Source: an uncultured bacterium
GTDB taxonomy: Bacteria > Hydrothermota > Tepidihabitantia > Tepidihabitantales > Tepidihabitantaceae
Assembly: GCA_937139435.1 (NCBI GenBank)
Contig: CAKZPX010000234.1
Location: 1-7,293, forward strand
DNA: 7,293 bases
Direction: 5' to 3'
The stretch's first letter is position 1; each line of letters begins with the position of its first letter. The notes beneath the pieces were generated by a model. It was not told where the DNA came from, made no database searches, and saw nothing but the letters and a program-made list of their open reading frames with translations. Shown piece after piece: positions 5,540-7,293 of this stretch. Both the position numbers and the translations under genes were made by a program.

Positions 5540-6688
5540 TTACTCTTCGGGAGTGAACGAGGTAACAAACTCCTGTCCGGTTTCGTTGTAGCGAATGATT
5601 ACAGCGCGTTTGATCGGATTACCATTCGCATCAAAAGAAATCTCGCCTGATACACAGGGATAATTTTCGATCTGGCTTAAAGCCTCCCGAATCTCATCCG
5701 GTTTCGCGTTGGGTGCATTCCTGAGTGCAGCGATCAAAAGTAACGCCGCATCATAACCCAGGGTAGCGAAAGCATCTGGCTTCTGACCGTAACGTGCCTG
5801 ATACTTCTGTACCCAGTTTCGCACCTCAGGACGCGGATCATCAGCCGAATAGTGATTAACAAAATAACTGCCCGCCACCTCCTTACCGGCAATCTCCAGC
5901 ATCGCCGGTGAATCCCAGCCATCACCGCCGAGAAACTGGCAGGTTAATCCAAGCTGATACGCCTGCTTAACAATTAACCCGACCTTGTTGTAGTAGTCAG
6001 GGAGAAAAAGCAGATCGGGTTTACTCTGTTTTACCTTGGTCAAAAGCGCTGAGAAATCAACATCGTCCTTCTGATAGGACTCAAATGCTACTACCTTACC
6101 ACTCCGTTCCTCAAAGAGACGTTTAAAATAATCTGCCAGCCCACGCGAATAATCATTGCCGACATCAAACATAATTGCCGCGGTCTTTACCTTAAGGGTT
6201 TCCACTGCGAACCGTGCTGCCACAATTCCCTGAAAAGAATCGGTAAAACAGGCACGGAAGATATACTCCTTATGGCGTCCGTCATCGGTCACGGTGACTT
6301 TGGGATTAGTTGAAGTCGGAGTAATCATTGGAATCCTTGCTACCTGACATTTATCCGCCAGTGGTAACGAACACTTGGTTGAGACTGAACCGATAATCGC
6401 CACAACTCCATCCAGTTCAATCAATTTGCCACCAGCATTGGTCGCTTCAGTCGGGTCGTTCTTGTCATCGGAGATAAAGAGTTTGATCTGCTTGCCCTGA
6501 ATGCCACCGGCACGATTTGCCTCTTCGACCGCAAGCATTATTCCATTAACCGTTGACTCGCCAAACGTCTTGACGTCACCGGTTAACGGCGCCACTACTC
6601 CGATTTTGATAACATGTTCGGGACCGCACGAAATGATACCCAGCCCAAGTGCCAGGCACACTACAATGATTGTTTCTTTTAACCGCAT
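5540..6688 (-). CDS. Branched-chain amino-acid-type ABC transporter substrate-binding lipoprotein
   Basis: A 382-residue Peripla_BP_6 (LivK/LivJ-like) protein. Residues 1-20 are a lipoprotein signal, with lipobox IIS-C and C21 as the lipidated residue, so the protein is membrane-anchored. The fold begins IKIGVVAPLTGDVKTFGES (27-45). Other hallmarks are GIMLAVEEANRAGGIQGKQI (49-68), AIIGSVSTK (97-105), RIPMITPTSTNP (118-129) at the ligand cleft, FDVGNDYSRG (174-183), and the hinge segment FLGGDGWDS (252-260). Length is normal for the family. The cleft pattern fits an amino acid or similar small solute, but the ligand cannot be fixed. It overlaps the tgt stop by 10 bases and has a strong Shine-Dalgarno. 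No permease or ATPase gene adjoins it; a terminator follows directly, so it must work with transporter subunits encoded elsewhere or act as a sensor. Confidence 0.9.
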   Translation of the reverse strand: MRLKETIIVVCLALGLGIISCGPEHVIKIGVVAPLTGDVKTFGESTVNGIMLAVEEANRAGGIQGKQIKLFISDDKNDPTEATNAGGKLIELDGVVAIIGSVSTKCSLPLADKCQVARIPMITPTSTNPKVTVTDDGRHKEYIFRACFTDSFQGIVAARFAVETLKVKTAAIMFDVGNDYSRGLADYFKRLFEERSGKVVAFESYQKDDVDFSALLTKVKQSKPDLLFLPDYYNKVGLIVKQAYQLGLTCQFLGGDGWDSPAMLEIAGKEVAGSYFVNHYSADDPRPEVRNWVQKYQARYGQKPDAFATLGYDAALLLIAALRNAPNAKPDEIREALSQIENYPCVSGEISFDANGNPIKRAVIIRYNETGQEFVTSFTPEE

Positions 6689-7293
6689 TTATCCTCCTTT
6701 TTTATCTCTTTAATACATTCTGACTTATTTAACACTATATCCTGGCGGCGGGTAAAAAAATCTGCTCGCCACCTATCAAACTGACCGGAATTTATCGCAG
6801 CACGAATCTCCTTCATCAATGACTGGAAAAACCAAAGGTTGTGATAGGTCAAAAGCCTTGGTCCCAGTGCTTCATCGGCAAGAAAAAGATGCCTTAAATA
6901 GGCACGGCTGAAATTGCGACAGGTGTAACAACCGCATTTGCTATCCAGAGGTAAAGGGTCATCAGCGTATTCCGCATTACGAATTAGCACCCGACCGGTG
7001 CCGACAAATGCGGTTCCGGTTCTGCCATTGCGCGTTGGAAGCACACAGTCAAAGATATCAACCCCGCAACTCACCGCATTAACTATATCTTCAGGATATC
7101 CCGCCCCCATCAGATATCTGGGCACCGATTCCGGAATCAAAGCACATAGCTGGTCAGTTAACTCATAGGTTAAATCCGAAGGTTCTCCCAGACATAAGCC
7201 ACCAATTGCATAGCCAGAAAACCCGATTGCAAGCAACTCCTCACAACTCCGACGCCGAAGCTCCGGATAGGTTGCCCCCTGAATTATACCAAA
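6679..7293 (-). CDS. tgt: tRNA-guanine transglycosylase Tgt, C-terminal part (cut by window edge)
   Basis: 204 codons are visible, open to the right edge, beginning FGIIQGATYPELRRRS, so the first half lies outside the window. Tgt swaps guanine-34 for preQ1 in tRNAs with GUN anticodons, the committed step towards queuosine. Numbering from the first visible residue: the base-recognition loop YAIGGLCLGE is at 28-37, LMGAG at 61-65, and the catalytic Asp D82 is in GVDIFDCVLPTRNGR. The zinc site is complete: C120, C122 and C125 (KCGCYTC) plus H151 (TYHNL). HNLWFFQSLMKEIRAAI follows as in bacterial Tgt. After the usual end (DFFTRR) there is an extra tail of about 20 mostly charged residues, and this tail carries the Shine-Dalgarno of the next gene. 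The position equal to Val233 of the Zymomonas enzyme reads Leu. A TTG at 7236 is an internal codon, not the start. Confidence 0.95.
   Translation of the reverse strand, partial: FGIIQGATYPELRRRSCEELLAIGFSGYAIGGLCLGEPSDLTYELTDQLCALIPESVPRYLMGAGYPEDIVNAVSCGVDIFDCVLPTRNGRTGTAFVGTGRVLIRNAEYADDPLPLDSKCGCYTCRNFSRAYLRHLFLADEALGPRLLTYHNLWFFQSLMKEIRAAINSGQFDRWRADFFTRRQDIVLNKSECIKEIKKEDKCG
6691..6700 (-). promoter_or_regulatory. Strong Shine-Dalgarno of the substrate-binding protein gene
   Basis: On the minus strand AAAGGAGGAT precedes the ATG (6688) by two bases, with the GGAGG core four bases away. It sits inside the K-E-D codons at the end of tgt and fixes the start of the downstream gene. It is the best ribosome binding site in the window; the divergent genes at the left have none. 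Confidence 0.75.

Noticed and set aside
5462..5650. Plus-strand 62-codon frame between the convergent operons
   Set aside because: It crosses the terminator stem and then runs antisense to the substrate-binding protein; no domain or ribosome site.
6501..7168. Plus-strand frames opposite the substrate-binding protein and tgt (6501-6713, 6938-7168)
   Set aside because: Antisense shadows of two clearly identified genes.

Overview
The window most likely comes from an uncultured Gram-negative-type bacterium of the candidate phylum WOR-3 (Stahlbacteria) or a related FCB-like lineage. This is an inference. It rests on a secreted zinc carboxypeptidase ending in a FlgD-like / type IX-style sorting domain, a tandem pair of periplasmic M16 proteins, a PgsB-type ligase, and a lipoprotein substrate-binding protein, at roughly middling GC. 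No rRNA, tRNA, CRISPR array, transposase or integrase was seen.

Layout from left to right. (1) Positions 1-160, minus strand, hold the first 53 codons of a poly-gamma-glutamate synthase PgsB/CapB-like gene that runs off the left edge. (2) Positions 161-814 are a divergent intergenic region of about 650 bp. Its two ends carry outward-facing sigma70-type promoters that share an identical 11-base core and a 16-bp spacer. Its interior is AT-rich, broken by a GC-rich palindromic island near 485-560 and several short inverted repeats. (3) Positions 815-5469, plus strand, form a compact three-gene operon: an exported M14 carboxypeptidase, a catalytically intact M16 metallopeptidase (HxxEH), and an M16 homologue whose zinc motif is destroyed. 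The last two probably form an active/inactive M16B pair. (4) Positions 5477-5530 hold a long inverted repeat between convergent genes, probably a bidirectional terminator. (5) Positions 5540-7293, minus strand, hold tgt (tRNA-guanine transglycosylase, C-terminal half only, running off the right edge), whose 3' end overlaps the start of a Leu/Ile/Val-type ABC substrate-binding lipoprotein.

How the genes may work together: the plus-strand operon looks like an envelope or extracellular peptide-degradation module, and the lipoprotein could capture amino acids or related small solutes. The two groups are transcribed convergently, so no regulatory link is shown. The pgsB start is divergent from the protease operon and its promoter resembles the operon's promoter, so co-regulation is possible.

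The most unusual parts are the paired look-alike promoters, the predicted leaderless start of the carboxypeptidase mRNA, and the unexplained structured island between them. I found no clearly new biological system.
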